Assembly: GCA_964386535.1 (NCBI GenBank)
Contig: CAYLRY010000030.1
Location: forward strand, 1 to 35,481
Source of the DNA: CAYLRY01 sp964386535
GTDB taxonomy: Bacteria; Chloroflexota; Dehalococcoidia; Dehalococcoidales; UBA3254
DNA: 35,481 bases
Direction: 5' to 3'
Below the pieces are notes generated by a model. That model was not told where the DNA came from and did not search any database. It saw only the letters and a list, made by a program, of their open reading frames with translations. A program made the position numbers and the translations under genes. How positions within the stretch are numbered: the first letter of the stretch is position 1; every line of letters starts with the position of its first letter. This document shows, one piece after another, positions 23,696-33,400 of the stretch.

Positions 23696-24238
23696 ATGTT
23701 GGAAGAGGCGCAGGTGATAGCCCTGGTGCAAGCCGGTGAGGTTGATGCCTTTGCCGAAATTGTTGAGCACTATCAGGTGCCCATCCACCGCTATCTTTAC
23801 CGTATGACCGGAGATTACGAGATGGCGCGGGACCTGGCACAGGATACATTTCTCCAAGCATACCAAAGCATTATTAGAACTAATGCTGACCTCTCCCTCA
23901 AGGCGTGGCTTTACCGAATTGCCACTAACAAGGCACTTCAGTTCAAGCGCCGGAAACGGCTTATTTCCTTTATTCCTTTTTCGAGTATAAGAAATGTGGA
24001 AACCCTTGATAGAGACTGTCATGTGGAGACGGAAAAAAATCTGGCGATTCAGGAAGCCTTGCATAAAGTGCCCAAAGAACAGCGAGTCTGTCTTGTGCTC
24101 AATTTTATTGAGGGGTTCAAATACAGGGAAATCGCTGAGATACTCGGCATATCAGAAGAAGCTGTGCGCAAGCGCGTGACCAGAGGTAGAAAGCTGTTTA
24201 TTGAACAGTATAACCGAGGAGGAGGTGGCAAGGCATGA
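23696..24238 (+). CDS. ECF-family RNA polymerase sigma factor
   Basis: Alternative sigma factor of 180 residues. Region 2 is FAEIVEHYQVPIHRYLYRMT, then ARDLAQDTFLQAYQSI (region 2.2, core binding) and LKAWLYRIATNKALQFKRR (2.4). Region 4 begins LHKVPKEQRVCLVLNFIEGF and includes the HTH YREIAEILGISEEAVRKRVTRGRK, which reads the -35 element. The ATG follows AAGGAG by 6 nt. The stop overlaps the anti-sigma start by 4 nt (ATGA), so both are made in fixed ratio. It probably controls its own operon and a cell-envelope response. Confidence 0.96.
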   Translation: MLEEAQVIALVQAGEVDAFAEIVEHYQVPIHRYLYRMTGDYEMARDLAQDTFLQAYQSIIRTNADLSLKAWLYRIATNKALQFKRRKRLISFIPFSSIRNVETLDRDCHVETEKNLAIQEALHKVPKEQRVCLVLNFIEGFKYREIAEILGISEEAVRKRVTRGRKLFIEQYNRGGGGKA

Positions 24239-25416
24239 AATGCAGTGATTTAGAAGAACTGCTGTCAGCTTATGCTGATGGAGAACTCCCCAGGATGCAA
24301 AGGGAATTTATTGAAGAGCACCTAGCCCTCTGCGCAGATTGCCGGGCAACCTTGAAAGACTTTACAGTGGCAGGCCGTTTGTTATCATCGCTCGGGGCAA
24401 TACCCGTAGCGGCAAATATAAAAGATATAAGAGAAACTACGCTTTCAAAAATTAAGGCAAATAACATGTTACCCGGTAAAGCTTTCAGGCGCTGGTTGCG
24501 TCCTCTTTTAGCCGCTGGTACCGCGGTAATCATCATCGCTGTCTTGCTGATTACACAGCCGTGGGACTTCACAACTCCGACGGCTTCAGCGGCATCCATT
24601 GTCCGCAATAGCCCTGAAGTCAAAGCATTTTTTGACGATGAACAAATCCAGGAAGTTGGGGTAACGACCAAGGTTGTCGGCACCGAAGGAGATGTGCTGG
24701 TGGTGCTCGTCAAAACAGAGAAGAGAATGGCCGCCGCCGAAGTTGATTTGAAAAAGAAGGTGGTGACGGATATAGTGCGCGTGTATGTTCCCGAACTGAC
24801 CACGATGGATGAACAGAAGGCGGTTGATATTGCCCAAACTGCCCCGGATGTTCAAAAGTTACTGGCTGAGGGAGGTGTTTTCGGTAAAGTTTCTCTTAAT
24901 CACTCCTTCAGCATTAAGAAGATTATCGGCCCGGATGGTCAGGTCACTAAAGAAGGGGTGGTCGAAGTAATCGGTGAAGTCCCGATAGAGTCCGGTGGCA
25001 AAAAGTGGCTTGTTACGGTTGATATCGCCAAGGGAAAGGTTATCGGTCTGGCCCAGCTTTCGGCGGGGATGCTTGTGCCCAGTTTAAGAGAAACAATCTT
25101 CAGTTTACTTAATCCATTAATGCTGCTGCTCGGGATATTAGCTATCGTCGGTCTTATTATTAATAACAAAATGGCCGGAATTGTAGCCGGGATATTCACC
25201 CTCGTGCTCGGTGCTTTGGCCTTGTACGGCAGCCTATACGGGCAGCCTTTGGGGCGTGTAAATCAGATAATGGCAATGCTGGTCCCCGTAGTAGGACTGG
25301 TTATTGGTATCGCAGACATTAAAAAGAGAACTGACGGGCGATGGATACCTGCTGTCGGTATGGTCCTTTGCCTATTCACGCTCGTGTGGTACATTGTGAA
25401 AGCTATTGTTGTTTAG
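24235..25416 (+). CDS. Membrane anti-sigma factor with zinc-finger domain and extra C-terminal helices
   Basis: Cognate anti-sigma factor, 393 residues. The N-terminal ZAS domain has C3, then H29-x3-C33-x2-C36 (EEHLALCADC), the His/Cys cluster that binds ECF sigma. A single helix near 88-107 crosses the membrane. The external part (about 110-275) looks like two PepSY-like units (EKRMAAAEVDLKKKVVTDI, then KKWLVTVDIAKGKVIGL), and the last 110 residues hold four to five more helices (for example NPLMLLLGILAIVGLII and GIVAGIFTLVLGALAL). Such a C-terminal membrane domain is unusual for ZAS proteins and could be the stress sensor. Release of sigma by proteolysis or by conformational change is inferred. 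Confidence 0.9.
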   Translation: MKCSDLEELLSAYADGELPRMQREFIEEHLALCADCRATLKDFTVAGRLLSSLGAIPVAANIKDIRETTLSKIKANNMLPGKAFRRWLRPLLAAGTAVIIIAVLLITQPWDFTTPTASAASIVRNSPEVKAFFDDEQIQEVGVTTKVVGTEGDVLVVLVKTEKRMAAAEVDLKKKVVTDIVRVYVPELTTMDEQKAVDIAQTAPDVQKLLAEGGVFGKVSLNHSFSIKKIIGPDGQVTKEGVVEVIGEVPIESGGKKWLVTVDIAKGKVIGLAQLSAGMLVPSLRETIFSLLNPLMLLLGILAIVGLIINNKMAGIVAGIFTLVLGALALYGSLYGQPLGRVNQIMAMLVPVVGLVIGIADIKKRTDGRWIPAVGMVLCLFTLVWYIVKAIVV

Positions 25417-25445
25417 AGAATGTTTTATAAAGAGAGGAATACATA

Positions 25446-26108
25446 ATGAACCGGAAGACTTTGAACCTGATCGTTATTTTACTGGCCTTATCACTGGTTT
25501 TATTTGCCTGCGGGCCAGAGGAGACGGAGCCGGCATTAACAACGCAGAGCGCCGTAAATCAGACAACGCCGGCATCAACGAAGGAAACCGGCTATGAGGG
25601 CCTGGGCTTAACGGAAGATGAGATAAAGCTTCTGGAGGAAAGGGGCGTCGCCAATGTTGACTCTGGGGAGGTAGCCTCGAAAATCGCCGGATTCGAGGTG
25701 GCTGAGCCTTCCTACATCCCACTGGGTTTCCAGCCTGGTAAATTCATGATAAACATATCTGGAGCCGGCCTACCGGCCGGAATGGCCTCCAAGTTCAATA
25801 ATACCAAGGTGCAGCGGGTATACACAAAGCCGGAAGATAAGGACGTTTTCATTACGCTGATACAGTCCCCACAAAAGTTAAGCGTGGGTGGCGGTGAGCC
25901 GGTGGAGATATGCGGCACCCAAGGGGAGAGGGCTTTTTCCAAAGCCGACCCGGCCAACCGGCAGCCTTATGACAAGCTTACAATCGCATGGGAAAAGGAC
26001 AGTATCTACTATGCCCTGACAGGGACACTAGCAGGAACGTTAGGCGAGGCGGAAATGGAAAAAATAGCCTGCTCTATTGGCACCAATGAGTTAAAAAATG
26101 GTAAATGA
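25446..26108 (+). CDS. Lipoprotein of the sigma operon, DUF4367-like C-terminus
   Basis: 220-residue secreted protein: signal peptide ending LFAC (Cys22, with Phe at the -2 position, less usual), then a Thr-rich linker. The mature part has a family-like pattern (FEVAEPSYIPLGFQP, LTIAWEKDSIYYALTGTLAG, GEAEMEKIACSIG) typical of DUF4367 domains found in anti-sigma and sporulation-envelope proteins. It is 29 nt downstream of the anti-sigma gene, so it is part of the operon. It may modulate sensing outside the membrane or be the operon's main output. No enzymatic motif seen. Confidence 0.75.
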   Translation: MNRKTLNLIVILLALSLVLFACGPEETEPALTTQSAVNQTTPASTKETGYEGLGLTEDEIKLLEERGVANVDSGEVASKIAGFEVAEPSYIPLGFQPGKFMINISGAGLPAGMASKFNNTKVQRVYTKPEDKDVFITLIQSPQKLSVGGGEPVEICGTQGERAFSKADPANRQPYDKLTIAWEKDSIYYALTGTLAGTLGEAEMEKIACSIGTNELKNGK

Positions 26109-26335
26109 ACTGCTTTCAATTGAAGACAAAATCCTAAAGACAGATTTAATGGTGAGATAAATTCCACAAGGTTAAAGCTGACAGTACTTTGCAGAAAGAA
26201 TGCTTGGCTAATCGGCAGGAATAATAAATCATTTTAAGGACTTATTGCCGAGCTGGGACAAACTTTGAGGGATACTGGGAGTTCAATGTCCAATTCAATT
26301 AACCCAGGTTTACCACAAAATACGTTTTAACTGAT

Positions 26336-26686
26336 GTGGAAGAAGCCTTCCGGTGGCTAAAAAGTAAGTTGGGACTGAGACCAAAGTATCATCAAAAGGA
26401 TATCCGGATCGCAGGGCACCTTTTTATTGGCGTGATGGCGTATCATTTACTAGCTTGTATCCAGAAAGAACTTAATCAAAAAGGCATTACCCATCACTGG
26501 AAAACTATCCGAATACAGGCGGCCCATCACATGCTGGAGACTGCTATCTGTAGCCACCAAAAAGGAGAACGGATCTATCCCAGATGAGTGGGGGCTGTTG
26601 AGCCATTCCATCTTCTAATCTATCAGGCTCTGGGTGTATCTCTCCATCCTCTGGGTATCAAACGCTGGGTTAGGTATCGACTGTAA
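26336..26686 (+). pseudogene. IS1634/IS4-type transposase, C-terminal remnant
   Basis: VEEAFRWLKSKLGLRPKYHQ, then AGHLFIGVMAYHLLACIQKE, is the family's C-terminal catalytic region, including the Glu of the DDE triad within EEAFRWLK. An in-frame TGA at 26585 interrupts it, but the frame continues with LLIYQALGVSLHPLGIKRW to 26686, the usual C-terminus ('IYRALGL.L.P...KRW'). The N-terminal part, about two thirds, is absent, upstream sequence has stops, and no terminal inverted repeats are evident. It is a dead insertion-sequence fragment. Confidence 0.82.
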
Positions 26687-26778
26687 AAAGCTATTTCAGA
26701 CTATTTTGAATTCATTTTTTAAAAATTATGGCAAACTTGGGCAAAAATGGCCTGGCAAAATGAGTTCCAGTGAAATAA

Positions 26779-26830
26779 AAACCGGACGCCTCCGAATTTG
26801 TGAGTATCACAAAGCGGAGGCGTCCGGTTT
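26779..26830 (-). terminator. Long hairpin terminator of the enolase-superfamily gene
   Basis: Perfect 16-bp stem (AAACCGGACGCCTCCG at 26779-26794 against 26815-26830) that continues, past a small bulge, as TTTGTGA/TCACAAA around a GTA loop. On the minus strand it is followed by TTTTTATTTC, a good U-run. It lies 46 bp after the stop of the minus-strand gene. Confidence 0.8.
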
Positions 26831-26875
26831 AATTAATTATTCTATCAAGGCAATTTTACCGCTGATGTGGATTTA

Positions 26876-28057
26876 CTAAATGAAAAATGGGGCTGCGTCC
26901 CGTTCTTTCTCCCCTATGGTTACTATGCTCATGCCTTTGGTCAGGTATTTGGGAAGCGCCTTCTCATTCAGCTCCAGTCCGAGTCCAGGACCTTCCGGCG
27001 GCCAGAAGTAGCCGTCCTTGTATTTCATGGGATTATTGATAAGATCAATATCGGTCGGCTGGGTGGTGTCATAAGTGCCGTACATGGTGACCGGGAAAAA
27101 TACGGCGTGCGCCTGGCTGTCAAACTCGGACTCCGAGCAAAGCCAGTGTGCCTGTGCAGCCGCTTCCCACGGTCCATTCATGGCGCCGCAATATAAGGGT
27201 AGATTGGTTGCTTTGGCGATTTTAACCCACTGCTGGCCTTCCGTCAACCCGCCTGCCGGAGACAGCTTGGTACCCAGAATATCCACAGCATCTTTTTTAA
27301 TCACATTCATCAGTCCGGTTACGGTCATCGAAGATTCGTGGGAGCATATCGGCACCTCCAGATCCCTGCGCAGATTGGCCAGCCCGTCAATATCATACCA
27401 GGCTACGGGCTGTTCGTACTTGTATAGATTAAGGTCTTCTATCTGCTTACCAAACTGCAAGGCCTGCCAGTAATCGAGGGAGGCGTTGAAGTCAATAGCC
27501 AGTTCAATCTTATCGCCTATCGCCTTTCTAATAGCTTTCAGATTGGCCAGATCCAGTTCGCGGTTCGGTTCTCCTCCGCCAAAACCACTGGCTTTGACGC
27601 CTATGCTTTTAACCCCACCGGCTACCGCCTCTTCGGCTTTCTTTACCATTTGGGCAGTGGTTAACTTACCGTGGCTGGAAATAAAAATACTATAGCGCAG
27701 CTTTTCCAGAGCCCTTCCGCCGAGTAAATTGTAGACCGGTTGTTTCAGCGCCTTGCCCGCCAGGTCCCATAGAGCGAAATCTATGGTCGCCACTGCTGCC
27801 GCATACGAAACGCCGTAGATCGAATGCAGGGAGTTCCTTAATACGGACATGATCCTGGTCCTGTCCAGCGGGTCTGCGCCAATAAGCACACGCGACCAGG
27901 CTTTGAACATCATGATGGCGGCTTCATTATTGACGCCGCCGGCATCACCCAAACCGGTAATACCTTCATCAGTGTGGATTTTTACGAGCAGAATCCTGCC
28001 TGGACGGTCCTTGGGGGGTAAAGTGAGGGGAATACATTCTAAATGGGTAATCTTCAA
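26876..28057 (-). CDS. Enolase-superfamily enzyme, muconate cycloisomerase/mandelate racemase-like
   Basis: 393-residue barrel enzyme that removes a proton alpha to a carboxylate via a metal-stabilised enolate. N-terminal capping domain: EGITGLGDAGG and TIDFALWDLAGKALKQPVYN. Barrel: Lys155 (GVKASG, the second Lys of the usual KxK, with the first replaced by Gly), metal ligands likely Asp189 (IDFNAS), Glu215 (YEQP) and Glu241 (SHE instead of the usual ADE), and Lys264 (LGTKLSPAGGL), the acid/base typical of the MLE subgroup. The long C-terminal part (NGPWEAAAQAHW and FWPPEGPGLGLELNEKAL) is normal for the family. Start TTG, with AAGGAG 10 nt upstream. Substrate not predictable. Confidence 0.9.
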   Translation of the reverse strand: MKITHLECIPLTLPPKDRPGRILLVKIHTDEGITGLGDAGGVNNEAAIMMFKAWSRVLIGADPLDRTRIMSVLRNSLHSIYGVSYAAAVATIDFALWDLAGKALKQPVYNLLGGRALEKLRYSIFISSHGKLTTAQMVKKAEEAVAGGVKSIGVKASGFGGGEPNRELDLANLKAIRKAIGDKIELAIDFNASLDYWQALQFGKQIEDLNLYKYEQPVAWYDIDGLANLRRDLEVPICSHESSMTVTGLMNVIKKDAVDILGTKLSPAGGLTEGQQWVKIAKATNLPLYCGAMNGPWEAAAQAHWLCSESEFDSQAHAVFFPVTMYGTYDTTQPTDIDLINNPMKYKDGYFWPPEGPGLGLELNEKALPKYLTKGMSIVTIGEKERDAAPFFI

Positions 28058-28542
28058 CTTGATGTCTCTCCTTTTTATTTTTATATATTTTATTATATGA
28101 TTATTATTTTATATTCTAAATGCAGTTTTATTCGAAGTAAATTTTATATTCTGGAATTGATATTTTATCTTAATTAATCAGGCTTTTTCTATACCCGTGT
28201 TTGTTTATTGAAGTAGATTACCTTAACCATTTAAGCTTAGTTTCAGGTTTTACGTTTTTCTATTACTACCGGTTTAACCATATTAGACTTATTATACACT
28301 TCCTTCAGTCGATTAACCATATCGATAACCTTACCGAAATTTCCAGTCAAATAGTCTCAAATAGGCAGGATTTAAGTGCAGCAATCCGGTGAAATAACCA
28401 AGATCATTTAATTTAATTTAGTGGCCAAAAGTGACTTTATCATCTTCTTGTGTAATATTCCAGAAACAGAGAATATTGTGCATCATATTAGATTTATTTT
28501 AAAAGCAGGACCGGAAAGTTTTAATGTTATAACGAGGGAAGT
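28058..28542. other. A/T-rich intergenic stretch
   Basis: About 485 bp between divergent genes, very A/T-rich near 28070-28180. A 63-codon plus-strand frame (28201-28392) has no ribosome site and no family resemblance. I see no convincing promoter, though the two flanking genes need at least one each. Confidence 0.45.
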
Positions 28543-29246
28543 ATGGCCAGTAATGCAATATACAGCCAGATAGCAGAAACATTTCCTGATATCAAGGAAG
28601 AGGACATTTTACCGGAGGAGGATATCCATGTCATGCTGAGGGAGAAGGGCAGTAAAGAGGTGATTGCGGTATACGGCTGCGGCTGCCGGCAGAGAGCGTA
28701 TAGATGTGACAGGCCTATTTACAACTGCTTTGAATTCGGCAAGTACGCTGAGTTCAATCTTAGCCAGTCCTCTGTTTTGAAAGTGATTCCTGTGGAAGAA
28801 GCCATAGCTATTTCGGACGATGCTGAGCGGGCCGGCCTGCTCAAGAGCGGAGGGATACCCAGGAGAAACGGAGGGGTGCTCTCTCATTGTTGCGATTGCC
28901 GCTGTAACGTAATGGGGCCGCTATACGTACCGGGACCGCTCATGATCTGCGTTCACCCAGCCGCTGGCGTGCCAGAGTAGATGAAAGCACCTGTACCGGT
29001 TGCCAGAATTGCGCTGAACGCTGTTTCTTTGAGGCCATAGAAATGAAGAAGGTCCCCGGCTCGAAGAAGGTGAAGGCTTCTGTTGACACCGACCAGTGCA
29101 TGGGATGCGGACTGTGCGTCACCGGCTGCCAGCAGAAAGCCATGAAATTCGATCTGGTAAAACCGCCTGAATATTTAAAGGGGGCGGATACAACTCCTGA
29201 AATGGGGGAGGTGCCTGTATGGCAAATTTTCTCTAAGGCGCCTTAG
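28543..29246 (+). pseudogene. Iron-sulfur protein with two ferredoxin motifs, frameshifted
   Basis: Two overlapping frames form one protein of about 234 residues. The first part holds cysteine clusters GCGCRQRAYRC (46, 48, 55) with C62, and SHCCDCRC (116, 117, 119, 121). Near 28956-28958 the sequence has CCC where CCCC would keep the frame. From there the continuation reads SRWRARVDESTCTGCQNCAERC, then CMGCGLCVTGC: two CxxCxxCxxxC motifs binding two [4Fe-4S] clusters. The original frame ends at 28980. Similar 4Fe-4S proteins occur in anaerobes. A true mutation or an assembly error both fit. It may accept electrons for a soluble oxidoreductase. Confidence 0.78.
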
Positions 29247-29312
29247 ACACTCCAAACAAGGCTCTTGCGCAGAAACGACGAAGTATTTTTCAATTTATGC
29301 CCCGATTCTTAA

Positions 29313-29353
29313 CAGCCTTCTTAAATAAAGGATGAGCGGTATCCTGAAGGCTG
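29313..29353. terminator. Nested hairpin between convergent genes
   Basis: Stem CAGCCTTC (29313-29320) with GAAGGCTG (29346-29353), plus an inner AGGAT/ATCCT stem. It lies between the iron-sulfur gene and the TIGR04076-like gene and could terminate either. Confidence 0.5.
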
Positions 29354-29358
29354 CCGGT

Positions 29359-30102
29359 TTACCATCCCAGGGCCGCTTTTTCTTCCTCTGAAAGTCCGGA
29401 TTTAAAGGCCTTCAGCTTAAATTCAGCTTTTGTCCCTGCAAATACACAACCTTCACGTATTTCCAGGTAACCCATTAATTCCAGCTCTTCGAGAAGAGAA
29501 TCCACCATGGGCTGGCTTAAGGCCGGGTAAATGTCTTCAATCTGTTGCCTGGAAAACCGTTCCAACAGGCGGTCGGCAGGGATACCGGGCTGCTGTAGGA
29601 TTTTGTCCAGGAGAGCCATTTCACGGCGGAAAAAGGGAATATTGCGGCCTTGATCGGCAATATCGAAAGCCTCTATTTTAACCACCACTGAAGTGCGGTA
29701 ATCAGGGCAGATCAGCCTGATATCTCTATGGGTTATTCTATGTTCAGGCGGCCATTTATACTGGCTGGAAGTGGCCAGATTGGCAACGTGATATTTGGGC
29801 AAAGGACTACTGGTGAAAATATTCTTATAACCCAGCCCGTCAGTTTTTTTAGATTCCGGATCATCAATGCTATCGGGGGCGTACAGGAATGGGTAATAAT
29901 GGATATAGTCCTTGAACCTGGGCCCGGCTGCGTGGACTTCCATCATGCGGGGCACTACGGTCAGCGCCAGACTGGGGCATATAGTTCCGCTGAAAGAAGC
30001 CCCATCAAAGGAGAATTCGTCACCCAATTGATACTGGTGATGGCAGGGATATCTTTCCTTTTCACCAAGGAAATCCACCACTATAGCTTTGACCTTGAAC
30101 AT
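29359..30102 (-). CDS. TIGR04076-like protein with C-terminal winged-helix-like region
   Basis: 247 residues, soluble. The N-terminal 60-70 residues match the TIGR04076 pattern (YPCHHQYQLGDEFSFDG, TICPSLALTVVPRMMEVHAAG): a Cys-containing, small family of unknown function. A middle part of about 80 residues has no family I know. The C-terminal 70 residues (AISREM-like RREMALLDKILQQPGIPADRLLE, then MVDSLLEELELMGYLEIREG) resemble a winged helix with a repeated helix-turn-helix. A regulatory role is thus possible but not shown. The ATG is preceded by AAAGGAGG at 5 nt, a strong ribosome site. Confidence 0.68.
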   Translation of the reverse strand: MFKVKAIVVDFLGEKERYPCHHQYQLGDEFSFDGASFSGTICPSLALTVVPRMMEVHAAGPRFKDYIHYYPFLYAPDSIDDPESKKTDGLGYKNIFTSSPLPKYHVANLATSSQYKWPPEHRITHRDIRLICPDYRTSVVVKIEAFDIADQGRNIPFFRREMALLDKILQQPGIPADRLLERFSRQQIEDIYPALSQPMVDSLLEELELMGYLEIREGCVFAGTKAEFKLKAFKSGLSEEEKAALGW

Positions 30103-30193
30103 ACTAACCTCCTTTGATTGATAAGACTCATAATTGGTTTTTGCGTAAAATGAATATTTTCCATCTGATGTAGATCACAGGCAGGGTATGATT

Positions 30194-30222
30194 ATTATAG
30201 GCAATCAAAGGGGATATTTCCA
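30194..30222 (-). promoter_or_regulatory. Promoter candidate for the TIGR04076-like gene
   Basis: Minus strand TGGAAA (30217-30222), 17-bp spacer, TATAAT (30194-30199). The leader would be about 85 nt. Confidence 0.45.
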
Positions 30223-30361
30223 TTTATCTCCGTTTCATCTTCCGGTCGCCGCCGGCAAACCAGAATGTCCCATTCTATCAAAAAGACAGCCGCTGTTTTG
30301 AAAGATTCCCTGGAAGAAGCAATTATGATATCATAATCTGAATTAGAGCAATTAGACAGCT

Positions 30362-30389
30362 TTGATCGGTCCAACTGAGAAATTATATA
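30362..30389 (+). promoter_or_regulatory. Promoter candidate for the EndoQ-helicase gene
   Basis: TTGATC (30362-30367), 16-bp spacer, TATATA (30384-30389), with a start near 30396 and a leader of about 18 nt. It overlaps nothing else. Confidence 0.45.
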
Positions 30390-30413
30390 CGCGTTAAACT
30401 TCAGGTGTAAGCT

Positions 30414-33400
30414 ATGTTTATTGCGGATTTTCATATCCATTCCAGATACTCCAGGGCTACCAGCAGGGACTGTATACCCGAAATGCTGGACCTGTGGGCG
30501 AGACGCAAGGGGCTTGAGCTGGTGGGAACAGGTGACTTCACCCATCCAGCCTGGCGGGAGGAGTTGAAAGAAAAGCTGGTCCCGGCTGAGGAAGGGCTTT
30601 ATGTCTTGAAGGATGATTTCCGGAAAGAAGTCCAGATAGCAGGAAAACAGAATAAGCCCCGGTTTATCGTTTCCGGTGAAATCAGCTCCATTTATAAAAA
30701 GAACGGGAAGGTGCGGAAGGTTCATAACCTGATCCTTTTGCCCGGTCTGGATGAGGCTGAAACCCTGTCCAGCCGGCTGGAAGCCGTTGGCAATCTGCAT
30801 TCAGACGGAAGGCCTATTCTGGGCCTTGACAGCAGGGACCTGCTGGAGATCACGCTGGAGGTTTGCCGGAAAGCCATATTCATTCCAGCTCATATCTGGA
30901 CGCCTCATTTCTCCCTGTTCGGCGCTTATTCGGGCTTTGACGATATCCATGAATGCTTTGAGGATTTAACAGGCTGTATCCATGCGCTGGAAACCGGGCT
31001 CTCCTCTGATCCTCCCATGAACTGGCGCCTTTCCGCGCTGGACAGTTTTACGCTGGTTTCCAACTCGGATGCCCATTCTCCAACAAACCTGGCCAGGGAA
31101 GCCAATCTATTTGATACCGCCCTTTCTTACCCTCATATATCCAGCGCCCTGCAAAACCGCCATACCCTGGAATTTTCCGGTACGATTGAATTTTTCCCTG
31201 AAGAAGGGAAATACCATTATGATGGGCACCGTAATTGCAAAGTGTGCTTAAAACCGGCAGATACGCTGGCAAATGGGGGTATCTGCCCGGTATGCGGCGG
31301 CAAGGTTACAGTGGGAGTGCTGCACCGGACTGAGGTGCTGGCTGACCGCAGCGAGGGATTTGTGCCTCCAGGGGCTAAACGCTTCGAAAGCCTTATTCCG
31401 CTTCAGGAAGTGATAGCGGCATCCAGCGGATTTACAACCGCCAGCGTCAAGGTCAAAGAAAAGTATGATGAAATGATTCGTCACCTGGGGCCGGAGCTTT
31501 TCATCCTGCGGGAAGCTCAGATCAGCGATATTGAACTTGAAGCTGGACCCCTGGTGTCTGAAGGCATCCGGAGGCTCCGGTCTGGAAAAGTGGAACTATT
31601 TCCGGGATATGATGGTGAATATGGAAAGATAAAAATTCTGGATAAAGCTGAAATCGACCGGCTTTCCGGCCAGATGGGTTTCTTTATCGAAAAAAAACCC
31701 GAAGCCCGTCGCCCTAAAGAGCGGCAAAAACTGAAAAAACAAGAGCCTGAAGTCCTTTCGGAAGTGAATAGAGCGGATAGCCAACTGCCGGTTAGAAAAG
31801 TTGAGACTTTTACTACCGCTTTATCTGAAGAAAGGTATGGCTTGAACCGGGAGCAATGGCTGGCTGTTTCAGCTTCAGAACAGGTTATCGCGGTGACAGC
31901 CGGTCCGGGGACGGGTAAAACCAGGACTCTGGTGAGCCGGATCGCTTACCTTATGCAACAATGCGGTGTGCCTGCATCTCAGATCACTGCCGTCACCTTT
32001 ACCAACAGGGCAGCGGAGGAAATGCGCGCCCGCCTTTCAAAAATGTCCGGCAGTCAGATGGCGTTGAAAGACCTGACAATAGGGACTTTTCACTCAATTT
32101 GCCTGAAATTACTATCCGGGCAAAACGGCAGGCCGAAGGTCACAGTTATTGATGAACATGATGCGCTTTCCATACTAGAAGGAATTTTAAAGAGCCTCCA
32201 TTTGAAGGATTCTCCCAGGGAAATCTTGAAAAATATATCTTTGATAAAAAACGGCGTGCGTTTCCCCGGGGAAAAAACGGGGATTCCGCCGGGGGTATAT
32301 GACTTGTTTTGTGAGGAACTTGAGCGGTATGGCGTTTTGGACTATGACGATATTCTTTTGAAAGCGCTCAAAATGATGGAAGACGGCAGTCCGGACAGCT
32401 TGAAAAACCAAACACCGCGTAACTCTTTTTCTTACCTCCTGGTGGATGAGTTTCAGGATATAAACCCCACCCAGTACCACCTGATCAAAGAGTGGGGTAA
32501 AAATAGTGCGGGAATTTTTGTGATCGGGGACCCAGAACAGTCCATCTATGGTTTCAGGGGATCGGACGCCCGCTGCTTCAGCCGGCTTGATCAAGATTTT
32601 CCACATGCGCGGCAGGTCCGGCTGACTTTAAATTACCGCTCCACCCCAGAGATACTCCGCTGTGCGCAGTCAGTCATTTTGAAAAAAAATGAGGGGGCAA
32701 ATGCCCGCTTTCTGGAGGCTGGGAGAGAAGGCGGGGCCAGGGTACGTCTTGTAGAAGTAAATGATGAATTTTCAGAAGGGCTGTTTGTGGCCAGGGAAAT
32801 CAACCGCATGGTAGGCGGTATTGATATGCTGGATGCCCATGCCACGCTTGTCCGGGACAAAAAGAATGCGGCGCCAGCGCCTGCCAGAGGTTTTTCGGAT
32901 ATTGCTGTATTATACCGGACCAATCATCAGTCGGAAATCCTGGAACAATGTCTCCTGAAGGAAGGCATACCTTATGTGGTTGCCGGGCGTGATGAGTTCC
33001 TCTCAGACCCCGAAATACGCAAGACCATAGCCTTTTTCCGTTTTATACTGAATCCGGCAGATATTGTCTCCCTGGGGTTGTGCCTGAGAGCACTGGTGGT
33101 CTGCCGCATGGACCTTTTATCCAAAGTCCTGGCAGATTACGCCGCATCTGAGAAAGATACAGAATCGCTTTTATCAGTTTTACATAAACATAACCTCGCT
33201 TCGACCTGGGAAAATTCAGAGAGGTTTATTGAGATAGTTCGTAAATACCAAACGCAAATCTACCGGGAAACCCCGCAAAAGCTGATTGAATCCTGGATGG
33301 ATGACACGGGGCAGAAAAATATCCGGAGTATGGAATTGCTTTCCAGCATGGCTGTTTTTCATCAGAGCATGCCTGCTTTTATGCAGAACCTGTTGCTGGG

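Noticed and set aside
28325..28352. TTGACT-like -35 on the minus strand in the A/T-rich gap, with TATCGA at 17 bp
   Set aside because: The -10 matches only three of six positions and it is too far from the gene it would serve.
28201..28392. 63-codon frame in the A/T-rich gap
   Set aside because: No ribosome site, composition follows the A/T-rich spacer, no recognisable family.
30165..30180. CRP/FNR-like half site (TGATGTAGATCACA)
   Set aside because: Only one half (TCACA) fits; the other arm is poor and no matching promoter geometry exists.
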